This document shows, one piece after another, positions 39,084 through 48,529 of a stretch of DNA of 64,000 nt. The position numbers and the translations under genes were made by a program. Every line of letters starts with the position of its first letter. The first letter of the stretch is position 1. A model generated the notes under the pieces. The model ran no database searches and had not been told where the DNA came from. It saw nothing but the letters and a program-made list of their open reading frames with translations. Origin of the DNA: Kocuria rosea subsp. polaris (GTDB taxonomy: Bacteria > Actinomycetota > Actinomycetes > Actinomycetales > Micrococcaceae); contig NZ_LQBK01000004.1 of the NCBI RefSeq assembly GCF_001483755.1, forward strand, positions 351,889 through 415,888, given 5' to 3'.

Positions 39084-41078
39084 TCAGACGCTGATGTCGG
39101 GCCACAGGACGCGGAAGGCCACCGTGTAGCCGGCGACCCAGGCGAGGGCCAGGACCAGCAGCGCGGCCCCGGCCACGGCGACCACCCCGCGGCGGTGCCG
39201 GATCGCGCCCGCCAGGTGCAGGGCGGCGGGCACCACGCCCAGGACGCCGAGCAGCAGGAGCGCCTGCCCCAGGCGGGTGAGGGGCCGCAGCAGGGACAGG
39301 TCCGGCTGGACGCTCGCGGCGAAGAGGACCAGCCCCGCGAGCACGGCCGCCGGGGCCGCGAAGGCCAGCCGTCGCACCCGCCGGGCCCGGGCGCCGGTCC
39401 CCGGTGGACCCCACCGCCGGCGCCGCCGCAGCCGGTTCACCGGCCAAGCGACCAGGGCCAGGACGAGGACCAGCAGCGCCGCGAGCAGCAGCAGGTGGGG
39501 CACGAACAGGCCGTGCCAGGCGCTCACCCTGCCGTCGGTGCGGTAGGCGACCAGCGCGACGTCCCGGACGGTGCCGTCGTCGCCGGTCCGCGCCGCGAGG
39601 GTGGCCGTGCCCCCGGGCTCCCGCCACAGCCACGGCTCCACCTCGCGCATCGTGGCGGTGGGAGCGGCCAGGGACCCGACGCGGATCGTCCCGTCCGGGC
39701 CGGCGCGCACCGTGGTGATCCCCAGCGCCCCCACCAGCGCCGCGGCGCTGGACTCCGCCCGCCGTTCGCTGCGGTAGTGGCCGGCCACGGCGGCGGTCCG
39801 CTCCTCGGTGCCGGGCGGGGACGCGGGCTCCTCCCGGGAGGGCGGGGCGACGTAGCGGCGGGCGAACTGCTCGACCAGCTGCTGCCGCAGCACCGCGGTG
39901 CTGAGCGCGCGCACCCCGTTGCCGTTGACGGAGACGAACAGGCCCGTGTCCGCGTCGGGGAACAGGGCCAGCTCGCTGTGGAACAGGTTCGTGTCGCCGC
40001 CGTGGGAGAGCACCCGCTGCCCCCGCACCTCGTGGCCGCGGAAGCCCAGGGTCATCTGCTCGGCGGCACCGAGCCCGCCGAGGGACGCGGGCGGCAGCGC
40101 CGGGGCGTGCATGGCCGCCATCGCCTCCGGGCCGAGGACGGCGTCGGGGCCGTGGCCGAGGTGCAGGTTCAGGAACGCGGCCATGTCCCGCGCGGTGCTG
40201 CTCACGGACCCCGCGGGCGGCACGGAGATGTGCTCGAAGGGCGCGGCCGCAGTCTCCGGGGCGGGGAAGCCGCCGGCCAGCCGGCCGGCGAGCGCCGCCG
40301 GCAGCGGCTGCTCGGCGGTGCTGGAGGTCATGCCCAGCGGCTCGAGGACCTCCCGGCGCACGTACTCCTCGAAGGGGACGCCGGTGACTTGCTGGACGAC
40401 GTAGCCGGCCAGGGCCAGGCCGTAGTTGGAGTACGCCGGGGTGGTGCCCGGCGCGAAGATCTGCGCCGGCGGGTCCTCGGCCAGCTCGGTGTGCAGGTCA
40501 CGGACCTTCCCGGGGTCCGGGGTGATGAGGTGGTCCACGCGCTCCTCGAAGCCGGCGGTGTGGCTGAGCAGGTGCCGCAGCGTCACCGTCCCCCGGGGGA
40601 GCTCGAGCGGGAAGTCGAGGTGCTCGCGGACGTCGGCGTCCAGGTCCAGGGCACCGCGCTCCACCTGCTGCAGCACGGCCGTGGCGGTGAAGAGCTTGGT
40701 CAGCGACCCGATCCGGAACAGGTGGTGCCCGGGGTCCACCGGGGTGGCGCCCGGCACGGGCCGGGGACGGTCCGCCGCGCCGAACCCGCGCAGCGCCACG
40801 ATCTCGCCGCCGGAGACGACCGCCACCGTCGCCCCCGGGAGCCGCTCGGCGTCCAGGAGAGCCGGGACCAGGCCGTCGAGCCACGGGCCGACGTCCTCGG
40901 CGGTCAGCTCCCGCACGCCCTGCTCCTCCTGGCCTCCGCGCTCCGGCGCGGCGGCGGAGGGCGCCACCGGGTGCGCGAGCAGCAGCAGCGCCACGAGGAG
41001 CAGAGCGAGCAGCGCCCCCTGCGCCCGCGGGGGCGCCGCGGGGAACGGCGGCGGTGCCGGGAACCGGTGCGCGCGCAT
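39084..41078 (-). CDS. Beta-lactamase-fold serine hydrolase with C-terminal membrane domain
   Basis: A 664-aa membrane enzyme. After a signal-like N-terminus (ALLLVALLLLAHPVAPSAAA) comes a class C beta-lactamase/DD-peptidase domain (about 60-400): SxxK is SLTK in FRIGSLTKLFTATAV, YxN is YSN in TPAYSNYGLAL, and VLSHGGDTNLFHS fits the HxG third motif. The last ~180 residues hold four or five hydrophobic helices separated by an arginine-rich loop, a layout seen in esterase/peptidase-type membrane proteins. It may act on peptidoglycan peptides or esters. The ATG at 41078 was preferred; a GTG at 41099 is possible. Confidence 0.87.
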   Translation of the reverse strand: MRAHRFPAPPPFPAAPPRAQGALLALLLVALLLLAHPVAPSAAAPERGGQEEQGVRELTAEDVGPWLDGLVPALLDAERLPGATVAVVSGGEIVALRGFGAADRPRPVPGATPVDPGHHLFRIGSLTKLFTATAVLQQVERGALDLDADVREHLDFPLELPRGTVTLRHLLSHTAGFEERVDHLITPDPGKVRDLHTELAEDPPAQIFAPGTTPAYSNYGLALAGYVVQQVTGVPFEEYVRREVLEPLGMTSSTAEQPLPAALAGRLAGGFPAPETAAAPFEHISVPPAGSVSSTARDMAAFLNLHLGHGPDAVLGPEAMAAMHAPALPPASLGGLGAAEQMTLGFRGHEVRGQRVLSHGGDTNLFHSELALFPDADTGLFVSVNGNGVRALSTAVLRQQLVEQFARRYVAPPSREEPASPPGTEERTAAVAGHYRSERRAESSAAALVGALGITTVRAGPDGTIRVGSLAAPTATMREVEPWLWREPGGTATLAARTGDDGTVRDVALVAYRTDGRVSAWHGLFVPHLLLLAALLVLVLALVAWPVNRLRRRRRWGPPGTGARARRVRRLAFAAPAAVLAGLVLFAASVQPDLSLLRPLTRLGQALLLLGVLGVVPAALHLAGAIRHRRGVVAVAGAALLVLALAWVAGYTVAFRVLWPDISV

Positions 41079-41190
41079 GAGCCCATCCTGCTCCTCCACC
41101 GGGTCCCGTGTCCGAGTGTGACCGGGGAATCCGGGCGTCCGCCCGGCCCGGAACGGGACCGGCGCCGGGCCGCCGGTCTAGCCTGGGGGC

Positions 41191-41889
41191 ATGACCCGGT
41201 CCCGGACCCTGTCGCAGCCCGCTCCCGTCCCCGTCCTGTGGCCGGTCGCCGGAGCGGCCGCCGGACTGCTCTCCGTGCTCCTCGGCATCGCCGGAGGGCT
41301 CATGGAGACCGCGCTCTCCGGCCCCTGGCCGGCCGCCGGGGACCCCGCTGTCGGGCCGTTCCTGGGGCGCAACCGTGGCCCCCTGCTGGCGCAGAGCATG
41401 CTCTTCGTCCTCGGCCAGGGGGCACTGGTCTGCTTCCTCGGCTGGGTGCGCGCCCGCCTGCTCCGGGCGGAGGGCCCGCCCGGCACGGTCTCCGCCGTGG
41501 CCTTCGGCGCCGGGCTCCTGGCCGCGGCCCTGAACATCGCCGGCCAGGGGGTGCAGCTCGTGCTGACCATGCCGGCGGCGGCGTCGATGGACGCGGGGAC
41601 GGCGGCCGCGGTGATGGACCTGTGCGTGGTCCTCCTCGCCCTGGCCAACCTGCCCCTCGCCGTCTCGTTCGCCGCCGTCGCCGCGCTCTCCCTCGCCCGC
41701 GGCGCGTACCCGCGGTGGCTCGGCGGGATCGCCGCCGGGGCGGCCGCCGCGGCCCTCCTCTCCGTCTTCTCCCTCGTGCCCACCGCGGGGCCGCTCTCCC
41801 CGCTCGGCGGGCTCACCACGGCCCTGCGCCTGGTGCCCGTCCTGTGGTACCTGCCGGCGGCGGTCGTGATGCTCCGGGACCGGCCGTGA
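41191..41889 (+). CDS. Membrane protein of unknown function
   Basis: A 232-aa protein with about six hydrophobic helices and little else; the sequence is Ala/Leu-rich (WPVAGAAAGLLSVLLGIAGGL, AVAFGAGLLAAALNIAGQGV). I do not recognise a family. A TAGCCT -10-like element (41179-41184) ends 6 nt before the ATG and no ribosome site is visible, so the mRNA may be leaderless. It is coupled by a GTGA overlap to the next gene, suggesting a two-gene unit. Confidence 0.72.
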   Translation: MTRSRTLSQPAPVPVLWPVAGAAAGLLSVLLGIAGGLMETALSGPWPAAGDPAVGPFLGRNRGPLLAQSMLFVLGQGALVCFLGWVRARLLRAEGPPGTVSAVAFGAGLLAAALNIAGQGVQLVLTMPAAASMDAGTAAAVMDLCVVLLALANLPLAVSFAAVAALSLARGAYPRWLGGIAAGAAAAALLSVFSLVPTAGPLSPLGGLTTALRLVPVLWYLPAAVVMLRDRP

Positions 41890-42647
41890 CCGGGCGGCTG
41901 CCGCGCGGCGCGCGCCGGCACTGGGCGGCCCTGGAGCGCCCGGGATCGCAGCCACCGCCCGCGGTGGACGCCGCGGCGGTGGCCGCCCTGCCCGAGCCCG
42001 CACGCCGCTGGCTGGAGCGGGCCGTGCCGCCCGGCACCCCGGCGTGGTCCGTGGCGGAGCTGTCGATGCGCGGCGAGATCCGGCTCGGCGGCTCCTGGCG
42101 GGCGTTCTCCGCCCGGCAGGTCCTCGTCCCCGGGACCGGCTTCGTGTGGGCCGCCCGCACCCGGGTCCTCGGCCTGCCGGTCGCGGGCTACGACCGGTAC
42201 GGCCCCGGCGGGGGCGAGCTGCGGTGGCGGCTGCTGGGTCTCGTGCCCGTGATGTCGGCCGCCGGCCCGGACATCACCCGCAGCGCCGCCGGCCGGCTCG
42301 CCGGGGAGAGCATCACGGTTCCCCCGGCCTGCCTGGGTGCCGAGTGGTCCGCGGGCCCGGACCCGGACACCGCCGTGATGTCCTGGGTCCTCGACGGGGT
42401 GCGCGAGGACGCCCTGCTCCGGGTCGACCCGGAGGGCCGGCTCCGGGAGCTGAGCATGCAGCGGTGGGGAGATCCCGACGGCACCGGGTTCGGCCGTCAC
42501 CCCTTCGGGGTCGCGCTGTCCGAGGAGGCCGACGTCGGGGGCGTGCGCGTGCCCACGGTCCTGCGCGCCGGCTGGGCGTGGGGGACGGACCGGCAGGCCG
42601 CGGGCGAGTTCTTCCGGGCGAGGCTCGAGGACGTCCGCTTCCGCTGA
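41886..42647 (+). CDS. DUF6544-like (DUF6920) protein
   Basis: A 253-aa cytoplasmic-looking protein coupled to the upstream membrane protein by a GTGA overlap. It has the features of a lipid- or ligand-binding beta-rich fold in this family: LPEPARRWLERAVPPGTP near the start, WRAFSARQVLVPGTGFVWAA, and LPVAGYDRYGPGGGELRWRLLG. I recall the family only as a domain of unknown function found in many actinobacteria. The GTG at 41886 is the natural start. Possibly a membrane-linked pair with the preceding protein. Confidence 0.65.
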   Translation: MTGRLPRGARRHWAALERPGSQPPPAVDAAAVAALPEPARRWLERAVPPGTPAWSVAELSMRGEIRLGGSWRAFSARQVLVPGTGFVWAARTRVLGLPVAGYDRYGPGGGELRWRLLGLVPVMSAAGPDITRSAAGRLAGESITVPPACLGAEWSAGPDPDTAVMSWVLDGVREDALLRVDPEGRLRELSMQRWGDPDGTGFGRHPFGVALSEEADVGGVRVPTVLRAGWAWGTDRQAAGEFFRARLEDVRFR

Positions 42648-42690
42648 GCTCCCACTTCTGTCCGGCCGGCCGTCCCGGGAGGGCGCCGGC

Positions 42691-44298
42691 TCAGCGGGCC
42701 GGGTCCTGGCGCTCCGGGCCCTCGCCGGGCAGGTCCCGCGACCGGTCGTGCGGCCGGTCCTGCTGCCGGTCCGGCGTCCGGTCGTGTGCCCCGGCGGACC
42801 AGGGCGCCGCCGGGTGGGGCGGGGGCTCCACGGGACCCTGGTCGAGCCGGAACGGCGGGTACTCGTCGCGCAGGAGCAGCACGTAGGCGAGGACCCGGTT
42901 GACCCAGCGGTTGATGCCCATGACCAGGGCGAAGAGCTCGGGACGGTAGCGGCCCGTGAAGAGCAGGAGCACGGCGGCCACGAGCACGAGCAGCCCGAGC
43001 AGGGACGGCCCCCAGCTGGTGGTCGTCGTGCCGTCGTCGCCGCTGCGGCTGGTGCTCCACGTGCTCCCGCCGCCGGTGAGCACCCCGAGGATCAGCAGGT
43101 GCGGGATCGCCAGGAGCCACCACTTCACGAGCACCAGGCCGCGGGAGAGCCGCTCCGGGGGCGCGATCTCCAGCTCCGCCGGGTAGTCCGCGCGGGCCAG
43201 GCTGAAGGGCGGGTACCGGTCGGTGCCCAGGGCCGAGTAGGAGTAGAACCCCACCCGCCAGCTCCACCGCAGGACCCCCACGCTGAAGGAGAACCACGAG
43301 GGCGGGTACCGGCCCGTGAACAGCACGGCGACGCCGGCGGCCACCGTGGTGACCACGAGCGCGAACCACAGCACCGCCAGCACGATCAGGTGCGGGACCA
43401 CCAGCAGCCACTTCACCAGCCACAGCCACCGGGACAGTCCCGCGTCGAGGAACCCGCTCAGGCGCACGGGGGAGACCGGCCGCGGGGCCCCGCTCCGGTC
43501 CGGGGCCCCGGCGAGCGCCGCGCCCGGGCCCGTGCCGCGCGGCGGCGTGCGCGGATCGATGTCCCGGCCCAGTCCGGCGGCGCCGAGCAGCAGCAGCGGG
43601 ATGCCCACGACCACGCCGGCCAGGCCGCCCACCAGCTGGCCGCCGGCCAGGGGTCCCAGGAGGTCGGAGCGCGCCCCGAGCTGCAGGTCCGCCCAGACCG
43701 GCCGGGTGGCGTCCGCGTTCATCACCACGAGCGTCCAGCTGCCCGAGCGCAGGTCCAGGGTCAGCTCCCGGGTGCCGGTGCCCTGGTCCGAGTCCGCCCA
43801 GAAGGTCTGGTTCCCGGGCCGGTCGGGCACCCGTTCGCCGGGCACACGGGACGGGGCGTCGTCCCCGGACTCCGTGGCGCTGCCGAGCTCGGCGTGGGCG
43901 ACGCCGTCCAGGTACCGGTCGACGTCGTCGGTCCCGGCCACGCCCACGAAGATCTCCTGCTGCGGGTCCGCCGCCGTCACGCGCACCTGCACCCGGCCGA
44001 GCTGGTCGAGGAAGGGCACGGGCGAGACCTGCGCGTCGCCGACGTCGAGCACGGCGGGCGGTCCGACCAGGGCGTAGGTGATGGTCTGGTGCCGGTCCGG
44101 GGACGTCGTGAGGAAGCGCCCGTCCTGCTGGGCCGCGGCGGCGCCGGCGAGGACGAGGCCGCTGACGAGCGCCGCCAGGGCCAGGGCGGTCAGGACGGCG
44201 CCCAGGACCAGCAGCACCCACTGCCCGGGCCTGGTGCGGCGCGGGGTGCCGTGTCGGGCGGTCGGGCGGGGCGGGCGGGTTTCGGGGTGCTCGTGCAT
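42691..44298 (-). CDS. Double DUF4389 membrane protein
   Basis: A 535-aa membrane protein. A first helix (about 27-57) precedes an extracytoplasmic domain (60-230). Two DUF4389 repeats then follow: WLWLVKWLLVVPHLIVLAVLWF with FTGRYPPSWFSFSVGVLRW, and VKWWLLAIPHLLILGVL with FTGRYRPELFALVMGINRW. Each repeat holds the conserved LVKWW-x-IPHL and TGRYPP-like motifs. The role is unknown. The C-terminal tail is polar and Pro/Asp-rich. The ATG at 44298 starts MHEHPETRPP. It is followed by no obvious partner. Confidence 0.83.
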   Translation of the reverse strand: MHEHPETRPPRPTARHGTPRRTRPGQWVLLVLGAVLTALALAALVSGLVLAGAAAAQQDGRFLTTSPDRHQTITYALVGPPAVLDVGDAQVSPVPFLDQLGRVQVRVTAADPQQEIFVGVAGTDDVDRYLDGVAHAELGSATESGDDAPSRVPGERVPDRPGNQTFWADSDQGTGTRELTLDLRSGSWTLVVMNADATRPVWADLQLGARSDLLGPLAGGQLVGGLAGVVVGIPLLLLGAAGLGRDIDPRTPPRGTGPGAALAGAPDRSGAPRPVSPVRLSGFLDAGLSRWLWLVKWLLVVPHLIVLAVLWFALVVTTVAAGVAVLFTGRYPPSWFSFSVGVLRWSWRVGFYSYSALGTDRYPPFSLARADYPAELEIAPPERLSRGLVLVKWWLLAIPHLLILGVLTGGGSTWSTSRSGDDGTTTTSWGPSLLGLLVLVAAVLLLFTGRYRPELFALVMGINRWVNRVLAYVLLLRDEYPPFRLDQGPVEPPPHPAAPWSAGAHDRTPDRQQDRPHDRSRDLPGEGPERQDPAR

Positions 44299-44395
44299 GG
44301 GAGCTCCTGCGGGATCGGCCGGGTGGGGTCGGAAGGGCGGAGTCGGAGTGGCGGAGCCGGACGGGGGCCGGTCCCGGTGCGGGGCGTCCGGGTGG

Positions 44396-44911
44396 TCAGA
44401 GTGTGTCGGCGAGGCCGCGGCCCCAGGCGAGCGCGCGCTCCTCCTCCCCGGGGACCAGCTCGTTGCCCATGGTCACGAGGAAGCTCTCGGGCTCCGCGAC
44501 CAGTTCGTAGCCGTGCTCCTGGAGGGCGCGGACGATCTTCTGCGAGGCGCGGCCGGTGAGCATCGCCGGGCCCTTGACCCGGGTGTCGAAGGCGGCCGCC
44601 CGGCCGGTCCCTGCGTCGAGGGCGGCCAGCCACTCGCGGACCCCGGGACCGGCGGCCGAGCCGTCCACGTCCAGGTGGTGGCGGGAGGCGTCCCGCACGG
44701 CCTGCTCGCGGGAGTTCTCCCGGCTCAGCCCGTGGCCGTGGGTGGGGGCGCCGACCACCAGCACGTCACCGGCACCCGGTGGGCGCCGCTGGGCCTCGGT
44801 GGTCGAGCGCACCTCCGCGGGGACCCCCGCCTCCGTGAGCCCCCGGACGATCGCCTCGGCGATCCGGTGGGTGTTGCCGTACATGGACTCGTAGACCACC
44901 AGGACGGTCAC
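44396..44911 (-). CDS. Flavodoxin-like protein
   Basis: A 171-aa single-domain flavodoxin. The FMN phosphate loop is VVYESMYGNTHRIAEAI at the N-terminus, and the downstream loops VLVVGAPTHGHGLS and AAAFDTRVKG complete the fold. Actinobacterial members often serve as electron carriers or as nitric-oxide or quinone-related flavodoxins. The GTG at 44911 follows AGGAG by about 7 nt. No reductase partner is adjacent; the alcohol dehydrogenase gene upstream is 128 bp away on the same strand. Confidence 0.87.
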   Translation of the reverse strand: MTVLVVYESMYGNTHRIAEAIVRGLTEAGVPAEVRSTTEAQRRPPGAGDVLVVGAPTHGHGLSRENSREQAVRDASRHHLDVDGSAAGPGVREWLAALDAGTGRAAAFDTRVKGPAMLTGRASQKIVRALQEHGYELVAEPESFLVTMGNELVPGEEERALAWGRGLADTL

Positions 44912-45039
44912 GGCGGGTCTCCTCTCTGTGCTCCGGTCGCTGTGCTCCGGTCGACGCGTTCTGCCTGCTGCGGTGCTGTCCCCGGCGTTCCCTTCCGTGC
45001 GGCCGGCCCGGCGGTGCGGGCCGTCCGCGGGGCCGCGGC

Positions 45040-46038
45040 TCACACGCGCAGGACGGCTGCTCCCGTGATGCGGTCCGCGGCCAGGTCCGCGAGGGCCCGG
45101 TCCGCCGCGCGCAGGGGATAGGGCACGGTGGTGGGGCGCAGCCGCAGCCGGGCGGCCAGCTGCAGGAACTCCTCGCCGTCCTGCCGGGTGTTGGCGGTCA
45201 CGCTGCGCAGCTGCCGCTCCTGGAAGAGCTCCGCGGCGTAGTCGAGGGCCGGGACGTCGCTGAGGTGGATCCCGGCGACGGCGAGGGTGCCGCCCCGGTC
45301 CAGAGCGCGCAGCGCCGGGGGCACGAGCGTGCCCACGGGGGCAAAGAGGATTGCCGCGTCCAGCGGCACCGGGGGAGGCTCGTCGGCCTCGCCCACGAAG
45401 GCGGCGCCCAGCTCGCGGGCCAGCGCGCGCGCCTCCGCCGAGCGGGTCATGACGTGGACCTCCGCGCCCTGGTGCAGGGCCACCTGGGCGGCGAGGTGGG
45501 CGGAGGCCCCGAAGCCGTAGATGCCCAGCCGGCCCCCGGGCGGCAGCTGGGCCCGCCGCAGCGCCCGGTAGCCGATGATCCCGGCGCACAGCAGCGGGGC
45601 CGCGTGCTCGTCGTCGAACTCCTCGGGCAGGCGGTAGGCGAAGGCCTCGGGGGCCAGGGTGAGCTCCGCGTAGCCGCCGTCCTGGTCCCACCCGGTGAAG
45701 CGCGGGGCCGTGCAGAGGTTCTCCCGCCCGCGGCGGCAGAACCGGCAGCGGCCGCAGGTGTGCCGCAGCCACGCGACGCCCACGCGCTCACCCTTCCGGA
45801 ACCGGCCGCACCCGGGGCCCGCGCGCACCACCTCGCCGACGATCTCGTGGCCCGGGATCACGCCCGCCCGGTGCAGAGGGAGATCGCCCTCCACGAGGTG
45901 CAGGTCGGTGCGGCACACCCCGCAGGCCCGCACCCGCACGAGCAGCTCCCCGGCTCCCGGCACGGGGTCGGGGCACTGCCCGAACCGCATCGGCCCGCCG
46001 GCGGCGGGACCGGGCTCATCGATCCACCACGCACGCAT
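45040..46038 (-). CDS. Zinc-dependent alcohol dehydrogenase (MDR family)
   Basis: A 332-aa medium-chain dehydrogenase. Catalytic zinc ligands are implied by [15 protein letters not shown] (Cys near 38) and [13 protein letters not shown] (His near 64). The structural zinc cluster [15 protein letters not shown] carries four cysteines, and the NAD(P)-binding motif [10 protein letters not shown] follows. It resembles AdhA-type zinc alcohol dehydrogenases of actinobacteria. The ATG at 46038 gives [17 protein letters not shown] -10-like element sits at about 46101-46106 on the same strand. The physiological alcohol is unknown. Confidence 0.9.
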   Translation of the reverse strand: MRAWWIDEPGPAAGGPMRFGQCPDPVPGAGELLVRVRACGVCRTDLHLVEGDLPLHRAGVIPGHEIVGEVVRAGPGCGRFRKGERVGVAWLRHTCGRCRFCRRGRENLCTAPRFTGWDQDGGYAELTLAPEAFAYRLPEEFDDEHAAPLLCAGIIGYRALRRAQLPPGGRLGIYGFGASAHLAAQVALHQGAEVHVMTRSAEARALARELGAAFVGEADEPPPVPLDAAILFAPVGTLVPPALRALDRGGTLAVAGIHLSDVPALDYAAELFQERQLRSVTANTRQDGEEFLQLAARLRLRPTTVPYPLRAADRALADLAADRITGAAVLRV

Positions 46039-46377
46039 GCTGTCCTCGTCGATCCCCCGGGGAGGGCTCCGGCCGCGGCCGTGACCCCTGTCCTGCTCCG
46101 AGTCTAGGAACGGAACACGGGCTCCAGCCGGAAACGACGAATGTTAATGCCCCGTCCGCCGTTCCCGTCCCCCCGGTCCCCTGCCCGGGACGGCCCAGCG
46201 CAGGCGGGTCCGCCCCGCGGGGGAACGCCCCGGCACGGGCGGGCCCGGATGTCAGCGGGAGGTGTTCCCAACCGGGGCGCGGGGGACGACCATGGGGGAC
46301 GAAGGACCGCCCGGGGGCGGGCCGCGTCGCCGGCCCCCGGGCACAGCCGTCCCGGCGCGCGACGAGAGGACTCAGGC
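46039..46377. other. Intergenic region without a supported gene
   Basis: A 339-bp gap between divergent genes. I see a possible -10 (TAGACT, minus strand, about 46101-46106) for the alcohol dehydrogenase and several G/C-rich repeats, but no ORF with family similarity. An in-frame extension of the VOC gene to 46141 is Arg/Pro-rich and unconserved, so it was not used. Confidence 0.5.
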
Positions 46378-47247
46378 ATGACCGAGCGCATCGACCACTG
46401 GCCCGCGGGAGCCCCGTGCTGGGCGGACATCATGGTCTCGGACCTGGACCGTTCCATGGACTTCTACGCCTCCGTGCTCGGGTGGCGGTTCACGCCCTCC
46501 GATCCGGCGTACGGCGGCTACTGCAACGCCCTGGTGGACGGCGAGCCGGTGGCGGGGTTGTCGCCGGCGCTGCCGGACATGGAGGACGACCCGCACGCGT
46601 GGGCCGTCTACCTCGCGTCCGACGACATCGCGGCCACGGGCCGGGCCGCGGTGGCGGCCGGCGCCCGTCAGCTGTTCGAGCCGATGGCCGTGGGCCGCTT
46701 CGGCACCATGGGCGTGTGGATCGACCCCACCGGGGCGGCCTTCGGGGTGTGGCAGCCGCAGGAGCACACCGGCTTCAGCATCGTCGGCAAGCACGGGACC
46801 GTGGCCTGGTGCGACCTCCTGACCTCCGACCAGGCGGCCGCCGAGCGGTTCTACGCCGAGGTGTTCGGCTACACGTACCAGGACATCGGCACGCGGCACG
46901 AGGCGTACGCGGTGTTCACGGTCCCGGGCATGGACCGCACGGCCGGCGGGATCGGCGTGCCCGCCGAGGACGTCGACCACCTGCAGCAGGCGCCCCCGCT
47001 GTGGTGGGTCTGCTTCGAGGTCGACGACGCCGACACCGCGGCCGAGCGGGTCGTCGCCGCCGGGGGCGCGCTGGTCCAGGAGCCGGAGGAGTTCGGCTAC
47101 GGGGAGCTGGTGTTCGCCGCCGGCCCGGACGGCGAGCGCTTCGCCATGATGGGCCCGTCCTCGGAGGACTGGACCGAGGAGGAGGACGACGAGGAGGACG
47201 AAGAGGACACCGGAGGGAACACCGGCGAGGACGACGGCCGGCCGTGA
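46378..47247 (+). CDS. Double-VOC (glyoxalase-fold) protein
   Basis: A 289-aa protein with two vicinal-oxygen-chelate domains. The first is around 15-130 (WADIMVSDLDRSMDFYASVLGW) and the second around 140-265 (WCDLLTSDQAAAERFYAEVFGY). Each has the usual beta-alpha-beta-beta-beta topology by eye. Members resemble CFP30B/hydroxylase-like VOC proteins, sometimes linked to resistance or small-molecule metabolism. The C-terminus is a very acidic tail (about 270-289) rich in Glu and Asp. The ATG at 46378 is the conserved start. No operon partner. Confidence 0.87.
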   Translation: MTERIDHWPAGAPCWADIMVSDLDRSMDFYASVLGWRFTPSDPAYGGYCNALVDGEPVAGLSPALPDMEDDPHAWAVYLASDDIAATGRAAVAAGARQLFEPMAVGRFGTMGVWIDPTGAAFGVWQPQEHTGFSIVGKHGTVAWCDLLTSDQAAAERFYAEVFGYTYQDIGTRHEAYAVFTVPGMDRTAGGIGVPAEDVDHLQQAPPLWWVCFEVDDADTAAERVVAAGGALVQEPEEFGYGELVFAAGPDGERFAMMGPSSEDWTEEEDDEEDEEDTGGNTGEDDGRP

Positions 47248-47286
47248 GCGCGGCCGCCGGCCGCCCGGCGCCTCAGGACGGGTGCC

Positions 47287-47544
47287 TCAGAACATGCCCA
47301 CCACGGCGCCGACGAACCACAGCACCGCGAACAGCGCCACGAGGCCGAGGATGACCGCCAGCGCGATCTTGCCCTTCGCGGAGTCCCCGCGGTGCTCGAC
47401 GTCGAGGTCGGGGTTGTCGGGCCCCACCCCCACGCCGGCGTCGGGCGGGGTGTCGCCGTCGATGCTGCGCCCGGACTCCTCGTTCAAGGCCTCCCGGGCC
47501 TTCTCCGGGTCGTTGCGCGCCTGCTCGGGATTGATGTCGGCCAC
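47287..47544 (-). CDS. Small acidic membrane protein
   Basis: An 85-aa protein. The first ~55 residues are acidic and polar (ADINPEQARNDPEKAREALNEE) and the C-terminus is one membrane helix (IALAVILGLVALFAVLWFVG). This is a common actinobacterial layout with an N-in topology, but I cannot name the family. The GTG at 47544 is the likely start. It may be a stress-related membrane protein; nothing in the context confirms this. Confidence 0.65.
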   Translation of the reverse strand: MADINPEQARNDPEKAREALNEESGRSIDGDTPPDAGVGVGPDNPDLDVEHRGDSAKGKIALAVILGLVALFAVLWFVGAVVGMF

Positions 47545-47702
47545 GGGGTCCTGCTTCCTTCGGTCGGACGTGCTGGAACGGGTGTTCCCAGCAGAATAGC
47601 AAGCCTGCTGGTGAAATGGGTCGCCCGCTCGGGGACCGGTCCCGGTCCTCCGGCACGGAGCGTGCGCCGGGGCCCCGCGCCCTCCGCCGCCCCGGCCGCC
47701 GG

Positions 47703-48074
47703 TCAGGACAGCGGTGCGGCCGCGGCCAGCCCCGCGAGCACGGCGAGCACGGTCAGCGCGCCGGTGCCCGCGGCGTTGAGCAGGGCGCGGAGCGGGCTGC
47801 CGTCCCGGGCCAGCCGCACGGTGTCGGCCATCGCGGTGGAGAAGGTGGTGTACCCGCCGCAGAAGCCGACCACGGCGGCCGCGGCGGCGGGCCCGCCCAG
47901 CGTCCCGGCCAGCGCGGCGCCGGAGAGGAGCCCGGCCAGGAAGGAGCCGCTCACGTTGACGACCACGGTGCCGGCGGGGAAGGCCGTGGCCCACCGCTGC
48001 CGCACGGCCCCGTCCACCGCGAACCGGGCCATCGCCCCCAGCCCGCCGAGGAGGCAGATCAGCAGGGCGGTCAC
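47703..48074 (-). CDS. crcB: Fluoride efflux channel subunit CrcB
   Basis: A 123-aa four-helix membrane protein of the Fluc/CrcB family. Conserved elements are GGLGAMARFAVDG at the N-terminus and VVGFCGGYTTFSTAMADT in helix 3, including the Phe-box and Na+-binding region. It is half of a channel pair: the second crcB gene overlaps it by 4 bp (GTGA), as is usual where two homologues form an asymmetric dimer. It protects the cell from fluoride. No fluoride riboswitch is visible upstream. Confidence 0.93.
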   Translation of the reverse strand: MTALLICLLGGLGAMARFAVDGAVRQRWATAFPAGTVVVNVSGSFLAGLLSGAALAGTLGGPAAAAAVVGFCGGYTTFSTAMADTVRLARDGSPLRALLNAAGTGALTVLAVLAGLAAAAPLS

Positions 48075-48481
48075 GCGCGCCGCCCCCGGGCCGCGAGGAC
48101 GGTGCCGGCGAGGCACGCCAGGAAACCGCACCCCAGGGAGATCCCCACGTAGGCCAGGGCCTGCCCCGCGGCGCCGCCGGCCAGCATCCGCTCCGCCTCC
48201 AGCGCGAGCGAGGAGAACGTCGTGAACCCGCCGAGCGCCCCGGTGCCCACGCCGAGACGCAGCAGCATCCCGCGGGGCGTCTCCTCGCCGCGCCGCAGGA
48301 GGGACTCCAGGAGCATGCCCAGCAGGAAGGCCCCGAGCAGGTTCGCGGCCAGGGTGGCCAGCGGCCAGCCGGCCACCGCCGGCAGCAGCGCGGCGAGGCC
48401 GTGGCGGGCTCCGGTGCCCAGCGCGCCGCCGGCTCCCACGGCGAGGACCAGCAGCAGGCGCCGGTGCGGCGGTCGGCTCAT
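48071..48481 (-). CDS. crcB: Fluoride efflux channel subunit CrcB (second copy)
   Basis: A 136-aa Fluc homologue, the upstream partner of the pair. It shows GAGGALGTGARHGLAA near the N-terminus and VGTGALGGFTTFSSLALEAE in helix 3, matching the family pattern. Together with the other copy it should assemble a dual-topology-derived heterodimeric fluoride channel. The ATG at 48481 lies 79 bp from the divergent transporter-like gene. A possible -10 (TAGGAT, minus strand) at 48530-48535 could serve this operon. Confidence 0.93.
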   Translation of the reverse strand: MSRPPHRRLLLVLAVGAGGALGTGARHGLAALLPAVAGWPLATLAANLLGAFLLGMLLESLLRRGEETPRGMLLRLGVGTGALGGFTTFSSLALEAERMLAGGAAGQALAYVGISLGCGFLACLAGTVLAARGRRA

Positions 48482-48529
48482 GGGGGCTCCTCGGGGGCGG
48501 GCTCCGGCGGGGGAGCGGTCGGCGGCTCG

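Noticed and set aside
39003-42647. 1214-aa open frame
   Set aside because: Only its last 253 codons (41886-42647) are a real gene; the first part is antisense to the beta-lactamase-fold gene.
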